Below, piece by piece: positions 14,460 through 23,212 of a stretch of DNA of 36,176 nt; the stretch's first letter is position 1; every line of letters begins with the position of its first letter. The position numbers and the translations under genes were made by a program. The notes below the pieces were generated by a model. The model had not been told where the DNA came from, made no database searches, and was given only the letters and a program-made list of their open reading frames with translations. This DNA comes from a virus, in IMG/VR virus record IMGVR_UViG_3300042362_000028, positions 1 to 36,176 of that record, one strand, 5' to 3'.

Positions 14460-14854
14460 TTGAACCTCAAAGTTGCTTCGTATGTTCTGAATAAACCATC
14501 ATCAATTTTTTTGATTTCTGACGGGTAGGTGATTTGTGCAATCAAGTCATTGATCCTGGGGTTGTCGTAGAACGTGACTGCAAAGTCATGCCCATGATCA
14601 TTCAAGTCATCAAGGTACTTTTGCACATTGGACACAAGGTCTTTTGCGCGTTCACCGTTAATGCAATGAAATTCGATGCCGTTCTTCTCGATCTTCTTTG
14701 TCAGGATCAGAGTGTCACCCTGACGCACAACAAAGTTGCCTGTCTTGGGTGCATTCATCAGACCATCAAAGTAGGCATCAACTGTCATGGCAAAGCCACC
14801 ATAGTTCTTCGCCAAGTCTTCGGTGAGGATTTGCCTAATGTCTTTCATGGTCAA
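14447..14854 (-). CDS. Conserved small virion-region protein of unknown function
   Basis: 135 residues from TTG 14854, which has GAGG at 8 bases; ATG 14848 two codons later has no suitably placed site, so the TTG may be the real start. The fold looks mixed alpha/beta with GNFVVRQGDTLILTKKI and AVTFYDNPRINDLI segments. I recall relatives next to ejection proteins in other podoviruses, without a known role; a GNAT-like fold is conceivable but no cofactor motif is visible. Confidence 0.6.
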   Translation of the reverse strand: MTMKDIRQILTEDLAKNYGGFAMTVDAYFDGLMNAPKTGNFVVRQGDTLILTKKIEKNGIEFHCINGERAKDLVSNVQKYLDDLNDHGHDFAVTFYDNPRINDLIAQITYPSEIKKIDDGLFRTYEATLRFKWAH

Positions 14855-14864
14855 ATTTTAAGCC

Positions 14865-16346
14865 TCAACGCTTGCCAGCGGCGATCACGTCCAAACGGTT
14901 GATGCCAACTCTCCAGTCATCGAGCACCGCCCCGGTATACCTGACCTTGACCTGGCGACCAGTGAACCGCACATCTGTCGGCTGACTTGCCGTATATGGG
15001 CCGTAAGTTGTCTCGGTTGAGGTTGGATACATTCGCGTCTTGAACGACACAACAACCTCGCCCAGGGTTTGCTCATCAGGGATGATTTGCCGCACGCTCA
15101 TCACCTGCTCACCCGTTCCGATCTCCACAGGGCCAGACTCAGCGTAAGGCGCGACAGAGTCATAGGCAAACCCGACTTCATGCTCGTAGATGTACCCGTC
15201 AGCAGAAACCATCAGCGGGTTCAAGTAGACCCCACGGTCAGTGCCAGCCGTGCGAGACAGTGAGCCAATGGCCCAGTGGTTCTCGCGGTAGTTGTAGGTG
15301 ACATATGAGTCATTCTCATTTGACTGACTTGACGGGTAAAACCAAATGATCTCGCCATACTTGGAGTTGTGGACAGAGTAGATCTTGCTGGCCTGGTTGT
15401 AGTTGATGTTTTGGAAGATGTAGTCACCAACGTCAGACACCAGTGGTTTTACATACCCGTCATAGACCCAGAACCCTGACTTGCTCATCCAGATTGCAGC
15501 CGTGTCAATGGCCGCGACAGACTGAGATGAGATCAACCCGCAACCAGAACCGGCCTTCTCAAATGAGTAGACGTAAGGTAAACCAATATAGGTGCCAACG
15601 TGAACGTCAACATCTGTAAACAGCAGATTTACACCTCGAACACGCTTGCCAGCCTTGAGAGATCCGACAGTTGCAAGCTCAAAGTCCCCGGCTTGGTTGG
15701 TGGCTGCCGGGGTCCAGGTCGTGTTGTTTTCCTGGTCACACCATTGAACCTTGCGGGGATTTCCACCAGCGCCCAGCGCAAATACAAAACGCTCTGACGT
15801 TGTCATCACGGCATTGCAACTCGTTGGCGCGTTGGTGATGGCAGCGGCCAGGGTTGGTGTTGAGAACCCCAACTGCCACTCATAGAGCTTGCCATCAGCG
15901 TCTGAGCAGGCGACCAAGTATTCGCCCCAGGTATCCAGACTCCAGGTTGTGGCTGGCGTGATGCTGCCAGTGTCTGGGCGCTGCACGCCATAGGCAAAGT
16001 TGCCATATGTGGAGTACCCGTACCCGGTCTTTGTGGCTGCGTCAGCAATGCCAACAGTCAGCCCAGTTGGGGTGATGTCTTTGAGAGTCCCTGCCTCATT
16101 CATGGCGTAGAGCTTGGAATTCGTACCGGCAGCGATCCAGCGGTCTCCACTGTTGTCGCGCCAGGTGATCAGTCCCCGGCATGACCCGGTCAGTTGACTG
16201 CTCGATCTCTTGCGCCATCCACCAATGGGACGCAAAGTACCCTCAAACCATCGAACCAGGTTGGCGTCAAACCACCGCCCGGCTGACTGATATTCAGTGC
16301 CATTGCGGTACACGCCTGGGGGGATTCTGAGTGCGGTGAGTGCCAT
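14865..16346 (-). CDS. Tail stabilization protein, P22 gp10-like
   Basis: 493 residues from ATG 16346, 7 bases after the upstream stop; a TTG at 16376 would overlap that gene. The sequence is beta-rich with repeated Trp/Tyr blades and the N-terminal segment IPPGVYRNGTEYQSAGRW. I recognise this from phage proteins of the gp10-like beta-propeller family that seal the tail machine below the portal in P22-type phages. Length matches (P22 gp10 is 472). It follows the receptor-type and fiber genes, consistent with the tail module. No strong ribosome site. Confidence 0.65.
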   Translation of the reverse strand: MALTALRIPPGVYRNGTEYQSAGRWFDANLVRWFEGTLRPIGGWRKRSSSQLTGSCRGLITWRDNSGDRWIAAGTNSKLYAMNEAGTLKDITPTGLTVGIADAATKTGYGYSTYGNFAYGVQRPDTGSITPATTWSLDTWGEYLVACSDADGKLYEWQLGFSTPTLAAAITNAPTSCNAVMTTSERFVFALGAGGNPRKVQWCDQENNTTWTPAATNQAGDFELATVGSLKAGKRVRGVNLLFTDVDVHVGTYIGLPYVYSFEKAGSGCGLISSQSVAAIDTAAIWMSKSGFWVYDGYVKPLVSDVGDYIFQNINYNQASKIYSVHNSKYGEIIWFYPSSQSNENDSYVTYNYRENHWAIGSLSRTAGTDRGVYLNPLMVSADGYIYEHEVGFAYDSVAPYAESGPVEIGTGEQVMSVRQIIPDEQTLGEVVVSFKTRMYPTSTETTYGPYTASQPTDVRFTGRQVKVRYTGAVLDDWRVGINRLDVIAAGKR

Positions 16347-16353
16347 GATGGGA

Positions 16354-17007
16354 TTATGCGGAAAGATTGGACACAAAACTCACTGTGGCAATGACTGAGG
16401 GTACCGCTGGCCGGGTTGGGCTGGTGTCGGCAGCAAAGTGCTCAATGGACACACCAACGTCTGATGGCCGCCACATGAGTTGGATGTAATCGCTCTCGGC
16501 CAACTCCACAAAGAAATTCAGCGCGGCGACTCCATGCGATGGGTTCCCTGATGACTTCCTTGGTCCCATACTAAATCGAGTGTTTGAATTGGCAATGTCA
16601 GTGCCATTCTTGCGAAACCAAATGTCAACGTCTTGCGTGTCATTGGTAGTGTTTTTCAGTTGGATGCTGAATTGCACGTTATACAAACCACCCTGCGACA
16701 CATTCAAACGTGATGAATTTGACAGAGTGATCCCATTTGAGTAGTCGGTCGTGTCAAATGTGATGGCGTACGCAGTTGTCGTGTTGGCTGCCGCCTGATC
16801 TGTTCCATCCTGAAACGCACCATAAGGCAGGTTCAAGTACTTGCCACCTCGAGGCCCAAGGACCGTTGACAGGATATTGGTGAGCTTGCGAAAGTAGGTC
16901 AGCAGGCCGCGATGGGATTGCGCAGTCAAACGCTCGTCATAGACCGCGCCAGGTGAGGGCAGGTCTGGCGGTGCCGGGGTTTCGAGCTGCTGGTACAGGT
17001 TTGTCAT
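16354..17007 (-). CDS. C1q/TNF-like jelly-roll tail or surface protein
   Basis: 217 residues. After an N-terminal segment of about 60 residues, residues 75-217 alternate strands with SRLNVSQGGLYNVQFSIQL and VELAESDYIQLMWRP, the pattern of C1q-like jelly-roll trimers often used by phages on fibers or capsids. It probably forms a trimer on the virion and contacts host or glycan. It shares an ATGA junction with the endolysin gene. The N-terminus may anchor it to the tail; not proven. Confidence 0.65.
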   Translation of the reverse strand: MTNLYQQLETPAPPDLPSPGAVYDERLTAQSHRGLLTYFRKLTNILSTVLGPRGGKYLNLPYGAFQDGTDQAAANTTTAYAITFDTTDYSNGITLSNSSRLNVSQGGLYNVQFSIQLKNTTNDTQDVDIWFRKNGTDIANSNTRFSMGPRKSSGNPSHGVAALNFFVELAESDYIQLMWRPSDVGVSIEHFAADTSPTRPAVPSVIATVSFVSNLSA

Positions 17008-17600
17008 GTCAGGACTGCCAAGGCCTCATTAATGTGTTTGATGCGGTCTTCGAGGCCAATTGTCCCACCGTTGATCTTCTTCGTGAGTGCTGCCCAGTCC
17101 CCTGACTCGGCCAGGCGGTTGCAGTCATGCGTTGACCAAAACCAGCCTGCCGTCAGTGCCGCATATTTAGGTGTGGCGACCAACTCGGGCTGCATGACAA
17201 AGTCAACGCCCAGGGCTTGGCCTGCGTGAAAATAGTTGCTGTGGCCGGTGAGTTGTATGCAACCTCTGCCAATAAACCTGGCGGCATCCCCTGATGCCTC
17301 GTTGCGGTTTCCCATACGATCACAGTAGACCTTGTTGGCGATCTTGCTAGGCTGACCAGCGTACTGGTTGGCAACGTCAAGAGTGGGGAAACGCTTGGGC
17401 CACAACTTCATCAAGGTGGCAGCGCGGTAATTCAAGTTCTCTTGCAGCACCTTGAAGTGTCCACATTCATGGCCGCATTGACCGATAAACGCTGCCTGCT
17501 GGCGCTTGGTGGAGATGTTGAACCTGCCAAAGGTTTCATTGAGCGCATCAACCCACTCAGGGCCAATGTGCAGCTTTTTAAGTTGATCACTATTTACCAT
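17004..17600 (-). CDS. Endolysin, glycoside hydrolase 19 family
   Basis: 198 residues, the size of single-domain phage GH19 lysozymes. ECGHF places the catalytic Glu at 45; RFIGRGCIQLTG and the C-terminal KINGGTIGLEDR are family hallmarks. It degrades peptidoglycan at lysis. No signal peptide or SAR helix is evident, so release needs a holin. It overlaps the Rz gene by 11 bases, placing it in a lysis cassette with spanins and small membrane proteins. Confidence 0.9.
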   Translation of the reverse strand: MVNSDQLKKLHIGPEWVDALNETFGRFNISTKRQQAAFIGQCGHECGHFKVLQENLNYRAATLMKLWPKRFPTLDVANQYAGQPSKIANKVYCDRMGNRNEASGDAARFIGRGCIQLTGHSNYFHAGQALGVDFVMQPELVATPKYAALTAGWFWSTHDCNRLAESGDWAALTKKINGGTIGLEDRIKHINEALAVLT

Positions 17601-18054
17601 TGATCTGCTCCCTCACTTTGTTGTAGGTGTCGATGCAGGCGTTGAGCTGGACGGTGTTTCTGTCTCCCTCGATGGCGATGGCGACAACAGCCTTAATAGC
17701 CTCGCGGTAAGGGTCGGGTCTTGCTTCGTCCCGATCTCTGACGGCAGGGGCGGGATCTGGGGTGGCTGATACGCAACTTGGGGCGGCTGGGACCGGGAGG
17801 CGCAACCGGCCAGCATCAACAAGAGCATTAATGTCAGACTGTTTTTTGTTGATCTCATTCTTGGCCTTTCGCAATGTTTCGGTTTGGTTGTTCAGTGAGC
17901 TTGCCAGCTCTTGCTCTTTTGCGCGTGACTCTTCATTGAGCTTGGCAATGTGAGCCTGCATCTCAGCGTCACGGTCGGCATAGCCAACATGGTGGCCGTA
18001 AGCGTAGGCACCGCCAACAGCAATCATGGCCGCGATGATCAGGTATGGATTCAC
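17590..18054 (-). CDS. Rz: Inner-membrane spanin (i-spanin)
   Basis: 154 residues from GTG 18054, overlapping the previous stop (GTGA). Residues 4-19 are a membrane span, followed by a long charged coiled coil (about 30-80), a Pro-rich stretch and a C-terminal periplasmic helix: the Rz arrangement. It pairs with the outer-membrane lipoprotein encoded inside it in a shifted frame, fusing the two membranes at lysis. Its presence shows the host is Gram-negative. Confidence 0.85.
   Translation of the reverse strand: MNPYLIIAAMIAVGGAYAYGHHVGYADRDAEMQAHIAKLNEESRAKEQELASSLNNQTETLRKAKNEINKKQSDINALVDAGRLRLPVPAAPSCVSATPDPAPAVRDRDEARPDPYREAIKAVVAIAIEGDRNTVQLNACIDTYNKVREQINGK
17613..17858 (-). CDS. Rz1: Outer-membrane spanin lipoprotein nested in Rz
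   Basis: 81 residues, wholly inside the Rz gene in another frame, with AAAGG 6 bases before ATG 17858. A signal peptide ends in the lipobox LAGC with C19 the lipidated Cys. The mature part is Pro/Ser/Thr-rich, as in Rz1 proteins. The nested arrangement is the classical lambda-type Rz/Rz1 layout. Confidence 0.85.
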   Translation of the reverse strand: MRSTKNSLTLMLLLMLAGCASRSQPPQVAYQPPQIPPLPSEIGTKQDPTLTARLLRLLSPSPSRETETPSSSTPASTPTTK

Positions 18055-18521
18055 TGCCCAGCCTCACGTCTTGCTGCCGCAATCTCCTCGCGGACGTGAT
18101 CGGGTTCCAGGTGCTCGGGTGGCGTTGTCGGTGGAGGTGGAGGCGTCCAGCTCTCATCCAGGGGTGGATTGATCCAGACTGGCAGAGCACCGTTGGGAGG
18201 CGCAGGAACAGGGCTAGAAGGCGCTGGTGCAGCCGGGGAAGGTGTAGGTGCCGGTGTAGGTGTAACGGCCTGGCTGACGGCCCCCACGGCACGCTTGCCA
18301 ACAATGCCGCCGATACCGCCAACAAGTAAAAGCACGATGTCGTTCAAGATTTTAGAGAAAGCCATGTCTAGTGGAGCCATTGATTTGATTGGCTGAACGA
18401 CAAAAATTAAGCTGTAGAGCAGTACAAAAACAATTCCAAAAAGAATGACAGTTATGCAGACAACGACAAAGCCCCAAATTCTGATCTCGATGTCTTCTGC
18501 GGTGTATTTACTTTTTAGCAT
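18051..18521 (-). CDS. Two-span membrane protein, holin candidate
   Basis: 156 residues from ATG 18521, with AAGG at 6 bases; it overlaps the lipoprotein gene by 14 bases. Residues 15-42 and 58-76 are membrane spans, the second very Gly-rich (LVGGIGGIVGK). A Pro-rich tail of 80 residues follows. Two spans in a lysis cassette suggest a holin, but the long Pro-rich tail is unusual for one; a membrane accessory protein is the alternative. Confidence 0.55.
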   Translation of the reverse strand: MLKSKYTAEDIEIRIWGFVVVCITVILFGIVFVLLYSLIFVVQPIKSMAPLDMAFSKILNDIVLLLVGGIGGIVGKRAVGAVSQAVTPTPAPTPSPAAPAPSSPVPAPPNGALPVWINPPLDESWTPPPPPTTPPEHLEPDHVREEIAAARREAGQ

Positions 18522-18714
18522 CTTCGGCCTTTGCTGGTTCAATCTTGTTTGTCAATACCGGGGCAACCAAATACTCGGGGCAGGTCTGCGTGAATAAGCA
18601 CCTTGGTTTCTGGCACTCTTTGAGTTCAAAGTTGTCAGGGTTCTGGCAGGTGTATCGATACCGATCCTCGCACCCAGCAAGCACCATGATGGTCAGACAA
18701 AGCAGCAGTCTCAT
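18508..18714 (-). CDS. Small Cys-rich lipoprotein
   Basis: 68 residues with AAGGAAG before ATG 18714. The lipobox VLAGC puts the lipidated Cys at 15; the mature part has four more Cys (23, 34, 39, 45) that could form two disulfides in the periplasm. I recall similar short lipoproteins with the same EDRYRY start near lysis genes in other phages. Role unknown; superinfection exclusion or lysis support are options. Confidence 0.7.
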   Translation of the reverse strand: MRLLLCLTIMVLAGCEDRYRYTCQNPDNFELKECQKPRCLFTQTCPEYLVAPVLTNKIEPAKAEDAKK

Positions 18715-18909
18715 TCAGTCTTCCTTTCTGTTGGCCTGGTCCATCTTCTTTCGGTCTTCCTCGAGCTGCTTGCGCAGCCTCTCCATGCGATCAATCTGAG
18801 CTTTGCTTTCCTTTTGCACTGCCAGGGTATCAAAGTAGATTACTGAGATTATTGGCAGCATCAGGCAAAACACCAGGACCATCGCAATCAGCGCAATCAG
18901 AAACCCCAT
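18715..18909 (-). CDS. Small membrane protein with coiled coil
   Basis: 64 residues from ATG 18909, chosen because it lies within 13 bases of the upstream stop; the longer frame to 19032 would overlap by 136 bases. Residues 3-26 are a membrane span (ALIAMVLVFCLMLPIISV) and 32-60 a charged coiled coil (IDRMERLRKQLEEDRKKM). It resembles a second spanin-like or tail-membrane protein; no assignment. Confidence 0.6.
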   Translation of the reverse strand: MGFLIALIAMVLVFCLMLPIISVIYFDTLAVQKESKAQIDRMERLRKQLEEDRKKMDQANRKED

Positions 18910-19574
18910 CTTGTCTTTCGGTCCATCACTAGGAGTGACCAAAACACGCTGAGATACACGATTATCAACAAGGCGGCTGCCAGGTAGATTGCTTTGTCTT
19001 GCAGGTCCGCGATTACCCGTCTTCGTTGCCATCTTGCCTGTGCCTCACGCTGATCGCGCACCTCTCTTGCCTGCGCTTGCTCAATTGAAATCTGCTCACG
19101 CATCTCGTTAAACCGTGTCCACAGGTTGCCTAATTCTGGAGGTGATTGGAAAATCATCTGCTCTCGCAAATCAGCCTCCATCTGTCTCAACTGGGTGAGT
19201 ACAAGGGTACGCTGCAAGGCACGCTCTGCCAGAGAGTCTGCCCCGTCATAGACTTCCTCTTTGGACTTGCGCTCTTCCTCATGGTAATAGTCTTGGATCT
19301 GCTGCATATGCCGCATGAATTCACCCAAGCGCTTTGCAATGTCTCCCATGACCTGGTTGGGATCATAGGCCGCGACTTCTTGCACCCGCTTTTGTTCGGC
19401 AACGATCTGCTTCTTTTGCTCTTTGGTTGGGTTTGGCCCAAACATGCCAGCGATCTCGTTGACGATCTTTTTAACGTCACCGGCAGTATTCTTAACGTCC
19501 TTGTATGTGGCAATGCCCTGCTTGATAGCGCTGAATGCGCTAGAGGCCATAAGCAGGATGCTGATTGGGTCCAC
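18897..19574 (-). CDS. Coiled-coil protein with C-terminal membrane anchor
   Basis: 225 residues. The N-terminus (ILLMASSAFSAIKQGIATY) is mildly hydrophobic, residues 50-190 are charged helix with many Gln and Glu, and residues 195-217 are a strong membrane span (YLAAALLIIVYLSVF). Together with the next gene it looks like a tail-anchored pair. The position between fiber-associated genes and the lysis genes does not decide between structural and lysis functions. Confidence 0.6.
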   Translation of the reverse strand: MDPISILLMASSAFSAIKQGIATYKDVKNTAGDVKKIVNEIAGMFGPNPTKEQKKQIVAEQKRVQEVAAYDPNQVMGDIAKRLGEFMRHMQQIQDYYHEEERKSKEEVYDGADSLAERALQRTLVLTQLRQMEADLREQMIFQSPPELGNLWTRFNEMREQISIEQAQAREVRDQREAQARWQRRRVIADLQDKAIYLAAALLIIVYLSVFWSLLVMDRKTRWGF

Positions 19575-19577
19575 ATC

Positions 19578-19775
19578 TTACAAACCAAAGATCTTTGCAA
19601 ACAGAGAAGCAGCAGCACCAGGACCCAGCAAGACGGCCACGATCACGGCATAGAGCAAATACTCGATCTTGGTCATGCGCTCTGACCCCTTTGTCAGAGA
19701 GTCAGAAATGAATTTCATCCTCTCTGTGCAAATGGCCTCATGCACCGCCAGTCTGGTTTCGGTGCTGTCAGACAT
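19578..19775 (-). CDS. Small tail-anchored membrane protein, 65 residues
   Basis: ATG 19775 overlaps the upstream stop by 8 bases. The N-terminal half is soluble (STETRLAVHEAICTERMKF); residues 38-58 are a hydrophobic span (YLLYAVIVAVLLGPGAAASL). It resembles small holin-like proteins of the hemolysin-XhlA type in layout: soluble helix then membrane span. Holin is a possible role. Confidence 0.55.
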   Translation of the reverse strand: MSDSTETRLAVHEAICTERMKFISDSLTKGSERMTKIEYLLYAVIVAVLLGPGAAASLFAKIFGL

Positions 19776-20058
19776 TCCAAGGCACACCAGTGGCTTTGAC
19801 GGGTGCTTTCTGTTCGGCAATCTGAGCCAGCAAAGAAGCCTCTACAGCATCCTTGTCCACAGACTCCCACACCCACGCCAGCACGGCGTCTTTTGTCAGA
19901 GAGGCGTATGGAATGGTTGCAGTGCCTTCACTCCATGAGCAAGTGCTGATGACAGATGCAGAGTAATCCCCATCTGTTGCATTGCACTGCCAATGTGCGG
20001 TAGTGACAAAACCATCAGAGGTTTGTCGGTCAAGTTGACTGATGTTCCAAGTAATCAT
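19768..20058 (-). CDS. Fiber-associated small protein, DUF7936-like
   Basis: 96 residues from ATG 20058, overlapping the fiber stop (ATGA). The segments [16 protein letters not shown] at the start, an [10 protein letters not shown] helix, and GVPW at the end match what I recall of DUF7936 proteins encoded directly after phage tail fibers. Possibly a fiber accessory or assembly protein; function not established. Confidence 0.7.
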   Translation of the reverse strand: MITWNISQLDRQTSDGFVTTAHWQCNATDGDYSASVISTCSWSEGTATIPYASLTKDAVLAWVWESVDKDAVEASLLAQIAEQKAPVKATGVPWNV

Positions 20059-21827
20059 GCTGACTCCAGTGCAGTGATACGGGCGGTGAGGGTTGTGATG
20101 AGGGCTTGCTGCTCTTGGATGCACTTCATAAGCGCATATTGCAAGTCTGTTTGGTAAATAGACAAACGCATCTTGGGTTCGTCATCTTTGCTTGCCCAAT
20201 TGCTTTCCATGACCAACTCGGGGGCAACCGCTTGCACATCTTGAGCAACCACACCCAAAGTCAAGCCGCCATCCTCTTCCATATTTTGGTCGATGTAGTT
20301 GAATGTCTGAACGGGAATGGCGCAGATTACATCAAGGTATGACTTGGCTGGTGCAAAGTTTGTTTTCTCTCTGCGGTCAGACAGGTTGACATCGTTGGCG
20401 CTGTAATTAGCAAGCCCACCGTTAGAGCGTGCAGTAAATCTTTGGGCTGTTGAATCATCGCACCGTAAAAAATACCGAGTTGTGTCGTTTGGAGATGCAG
20501 AATTCCAACTTATTGTCGCTCCATATGGATTGCTTGTTGCCGTGCTTCTCAGAAACAAAATTTCTGCGTTGTCGGCACTATTATTAATTTCGTGAAAAGT
20601 TGCACTTACATTTGCATATGTCCCGCTGTTACTTACCTTTAAGTACCCGCCAGATGTGATACGGGCACGCTCTGTACCGTAATCAGCATCGCTTGATCCT
20701 GCGGCATTTCTTGTGCTGAATAGGATGTTGCCACCACTGTCGCTAGTGGTAGAAAATATAGTCATATTTCTAGCTGTGCTATCAAAATACAACCCTTGAC
20801 GGAAGGAATTGTCAAATACTGTTGCAACACGGTGTTGACCCCACGAAGGTTGAATGCTTCCCTCAACCGAAACTTTTGGCGAACCCGGATTGTTACTAGT
20901 TATTCCCACCAGCAAGTTACCGCTGGAGTTGATACGGGCGCGTTCGCCCAAAACACCACCATTGGTCGTGCTGAATGTCAAAGCGCCAGAAGTGCCAGCG
21001 CCAGTGCGAACACCAGCAATACGACCCGCCATTGCTGCTTCACTTCCTTGAGTGCCAGCAGAAGTTTCAAAATCAATGGTTGCAGAAGACCCATCAGTTC
21101 CATTGCCGTTTCGCAAAATCATTGCTTTGTAAACGGTTGCGTTTGACCCAGCGGCTACTATGGTTGCTTGAGGACTTGTAGTCCCAATACCCAAGTTACC
21201 GCTTGCATCAAGGGTCATTGCTTGGGTGAAGGTGATGGCGTTACCTGCTGTGCCGGAGGGAGCGTTGTACCATTTGTGCGCTCCGTTATATTGTTCATAG
21301 TAAGTAGCACCAATACTGCTTGCGCCATAGGTTTCATTTGCCGCAGTAAAAATTGAGTTATTTGAAATTCTCAATACATTGGAGGAATACCCAAAGATTG
21401 AGTTAAACCCACCAAGCTGCATCACTCTTGCGGATGCAGCCCATGTTGTAGCAGGAGTAACACTTAATCCAAAATTACCAGCGTTGTCAAATCTTGCGAT
21501 CTCATTCCCGGCAGTGGCAAAGGCAATGGTGTCAGCCGCAGGGAAGAAGATGCCTGTGTTGGTGTCGCCATCATTGGTGATCGATGGGGATGCGGCAGAC
21601 CCATCAGCAAACTCAACAGTTGCCGATCCCGTGACAGTTAACGTCCCAGCTACTGCCAGCGTCTTGCCAGCTCCGACATTCAAGCCAACGCTGGTGCCCG
21701 TGCCAGCAGCCGCAAAGACTGCGTCAACGCCGTCAAGGTCAGTATTGATCTTGGTTCCCCAAGTGTCAGTGCTGGCCCCCACCTCGGGCTTGGTCAATAA
21801 AAGGTTGGTCGTTGTCGTATCTGCCAT
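20055..21827 (-). CDS. Tail fiber with self-cleaving S74 chaperone domain
   Basis: 590 residues. The body is beta-rich with repeated DASGNLGIG-type motifs typical of trimeric fiber shafts. From residue 483 the C-terminus reads SDRREKTNF then [16 protein letters not shown] and a final coiled coil: the peptidase S74 intramolecular chaperone, which trimerises the fiber and cuts itself off at the Ser before the Asp of SDRR. It likely binds the receptor. The next gene encodes a DUF7936-like accessory. Confidence 0.9.
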   Translation of the reverse strand: MADTTTTNLLLTKPEVGASTDTWGTKINTDLDGVDAVFAAAGTGTSVGLNVGAGKTLAVAGTLTVTGSATVEFADGSAASPSITNDGDTNTGIFFPAADTIAFATAGNEIARFDNAGNFGLSVTPATTWAASARVMQLGGFNSIFGYSSNVLRISNNSIFTAANETYGASSIGATYYEQYNGAHKWYNAPSGTAGNAITFTQAMTLDASGNLGIGTTSPQATIVAAGSNATVYKAMILRNGNGTDGSSATIDFETSAGTQGSEAAMAGRIAGVRTGAGTSGALTFSTTNGGVLGERARINSSGNLLVGITSNNPGSPKVSVEGSIQPSWGQHRVATVFDNSFRQGLYFDSTARNMTIFSTTSDSGGNILFSTRNAAGSSDADYGTERARITSGGYLKVSNSGTYANVSATFHEINNSADNAEILFLRSTATSNPYGATISWNSASPNDTTRYFLRCDDSTAQRFTARSNGGLANYSANDVNLSDRREKTNFAPAKSYLDVICAIPVQTFNYIDQNMEEDGGLTLGVVAQDVQAVAPELVMESNWASKDDEPKMRLSIYQTDLQYALMKCIQEQQALITTLTARITALESA

Positions 21828-21836
21828 TTTTTACCC

Positions 21837-22541
21837 CTATGTGGCCTGCTGCCACGATGTTGAATTGTCTGCGATCTGAGTCCAAGTCTCTGACGTGTCT
21901 GACTCTGGAGTCCATGTCTCTGCCGTGTCGGACACTGGCGACCATGTCTCTGGTGTATCTGACTGGGCGGTCCAGGTTTCAGACGTGTCTGGGATTGATC
22001 CCCATCCAAACCCAACCATTACCCCAACAGATCCCACCGCCTCATTTCCGATTATCGCAACAGTGATGACGTTTGACACACTGCCAACAGCGCCAGTCCC
22101 AGAAACACCTGTGATGGCCTGGAAAGAGATCACCTCTGCCGACATAGTGCCAACAGCACCAGTGGCAGCGTTGCCAGTTGTGGCCGTGGACCGGGTTACT
22201 CCAACATAGTCCACTGCACCAGTGGCCGCATTGCCACTGAGGTCGATTGACCCAGCAGGCGCGACAGTGCCCACGGCCAGTGTGGCCGCATTGCCGGTGA
22301 CTGCTTTAAATGAATCTGGCGCCAGCGTGCCAACGGCACCAGTGGCTGCATTGCCCGTGATGGCAATGGTGATGGTGAGCGTGACGGTTCCGACATTGCC
22401 GGTGGCAATGGTTCCATCTTCTTGAATTGATCTGTCGGCCAGTACACTGCCAACGGCACCAGTGGCTTGGTTGCCGCTGATAACGACATTGCCTATGCCG
22501 TAGACGCCTAGGCCGTAATAACCTGTGCCGTAAGCAGCCAT
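21837..22541 (-). CDS. Repeat-rich structural protein
   Basis: 234 residues. Residues 18-180 hold about eight imperfect repeats around G-N-x-A-T-G-A-V-G-T-V, roughly 20 residues apart, consistent with a beta-solenoid or strand-rich shaft. Residues 185-234 hold five 10-residue units of the type D-T-x-E-T-W-x-P-x-S. Similar GNQATGAVGTV repeats occur in other phage structural proteins. It lies between the fiber and a virion protein, so a tail-fiber or surface role is likely. The Trp repeat has no known role to me. Confidence 0.6.
   Translation of the reverse strand: MAAYGTGYYGLGVYGIGNVVISGNQATGAVGSVLADRSIQEDGTIATGNVGTVTLTITIAITGNAATGAVGTLAPDSFKAVTGNAATLAVGTVAPAGSIDLSGNAATGAVDYVGVTRSTATTGNAATGAVGTMSAEVISFQAITGVSGTGAVGSVSNVITVAIIGNEAVGSVGVMVGFGWGSIPDTSETWTAQSDTPETWSPVSDTAETWTPESDTSETWTQIADNSTSWQQAT
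21844..21994 (-). repeat. 30-bp tandem repeat encoding Trp-containing decamers
   Basis: About five imperfect 30-base units, each with a GTCTCTG/GTGTC-type core on the plus strand, encode the D-T-x-E-T-W units at the end of the repeat-rich protein. The regular unit length suggests expansion by slippage or recombination. Confidence 0.6.
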
Positions 22542-22556
22542 GGTGCTGCCCCTGCG

Positions 22557-23012
22557 TTACGCCAGCCGAATCAGGCCAGTGCTTGCATCATTGGTTGGCA
22601 TGGTCAGCGTGAAGGTTCCAGCAGTCACGGTCTGGCTGCCAAAAGTGTGGACGCTGACTGCCTTGTCTGACTGGGTCGAGTTGTAGATCAATAACGCATC
22701 AAAGGCCGTTGAGAGGGTCACTGAGCTGTAGGTGATGCTGGCGCTGGGCGTGACAAATGCCGTGGTTCCAGAGGTGCTTGGAGCCGTGCCAAATGTCACC
22801 GTGACGCCGCCAGCCGTGTACCCGGTACCAGTCACCTCACCAGTTGAGCTGTATGCCGTGGTGGACGCATTGACGGTGGCGCTTGCCAAGTACAAGGCAG
22901 CCTTGAAGGTATCTGCCGTGGTGGCAGCTCGGACAACGCCAGTGCCAAAGTTGTGGTGGCCGACAAGCAGCTCACCCTTGAAACTGGTACACATTGCCTG
23001 AGTATTCGCCAT
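22557..23012 (-). CDS. Conserved phage virion-region protein
   Basis: 151 residues with GAGGG before ATG 23012. Thr/Ser-rich and beta-rich. The start MANTQAMCTSFKGELL and the TGEVTGTGYTAGGVTVTF segment are familiar from short-tailed phage genomes, where the protein sits between connector and fiber genes. A decoration or tail-surface role is plausible; not assigned. Confidence 0.65.
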   Translation of the reverse strand: MANTQAMCTSFKGELLVGHHNFGTGVVRAATTADTFKAALYLASATVNASTTAYSSTGEVTGTGYTAGGVTVTFGTAPSTSGTTAFVTPSASITYSSVTLSTAFDALLIYNSTQSDKAVSVHTFGSQTVTAGTFTLTMPTNDASTGLIRLA

Positions 23013-23022
23013 GATTTAACCC

Positions 23023-23208
23023 TCAAATTTGTTGACTGATGCCTTCGGCAAAGACGCCGCGCTTTAGCACCATGTTGACTGATCGATGGACCAACTCACC
23101 CTGATGCCAATACTCAACCCAGCTCGTTGTCTCGGTATCAGTATCAATGGACCCCTCACGCTTTTCCAGCAGTGACTCGTCCATCTCGCCCTTGGTTGTC
23201 GTTACCAT
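23023..23208 (-). CDS. Small hydrophilic protein, 61 residues
   Basis: Acidic N-terminal half, then WVEYWHQGELVHRSVNMVLK. It is packed 4 bases after the adaptor gene and 10 before the next. Relatives in this position occur in other phages as far as I recall; function unknown. Confidence 0.6.
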   Translation of the reverse strand: MVTTTKGEMDESLLEKREGSIDTDTETTSWVEYWHQGELVHRSVNMVLKRGVFAEGISQQI

Positions 23209-23212
23209 TTAA

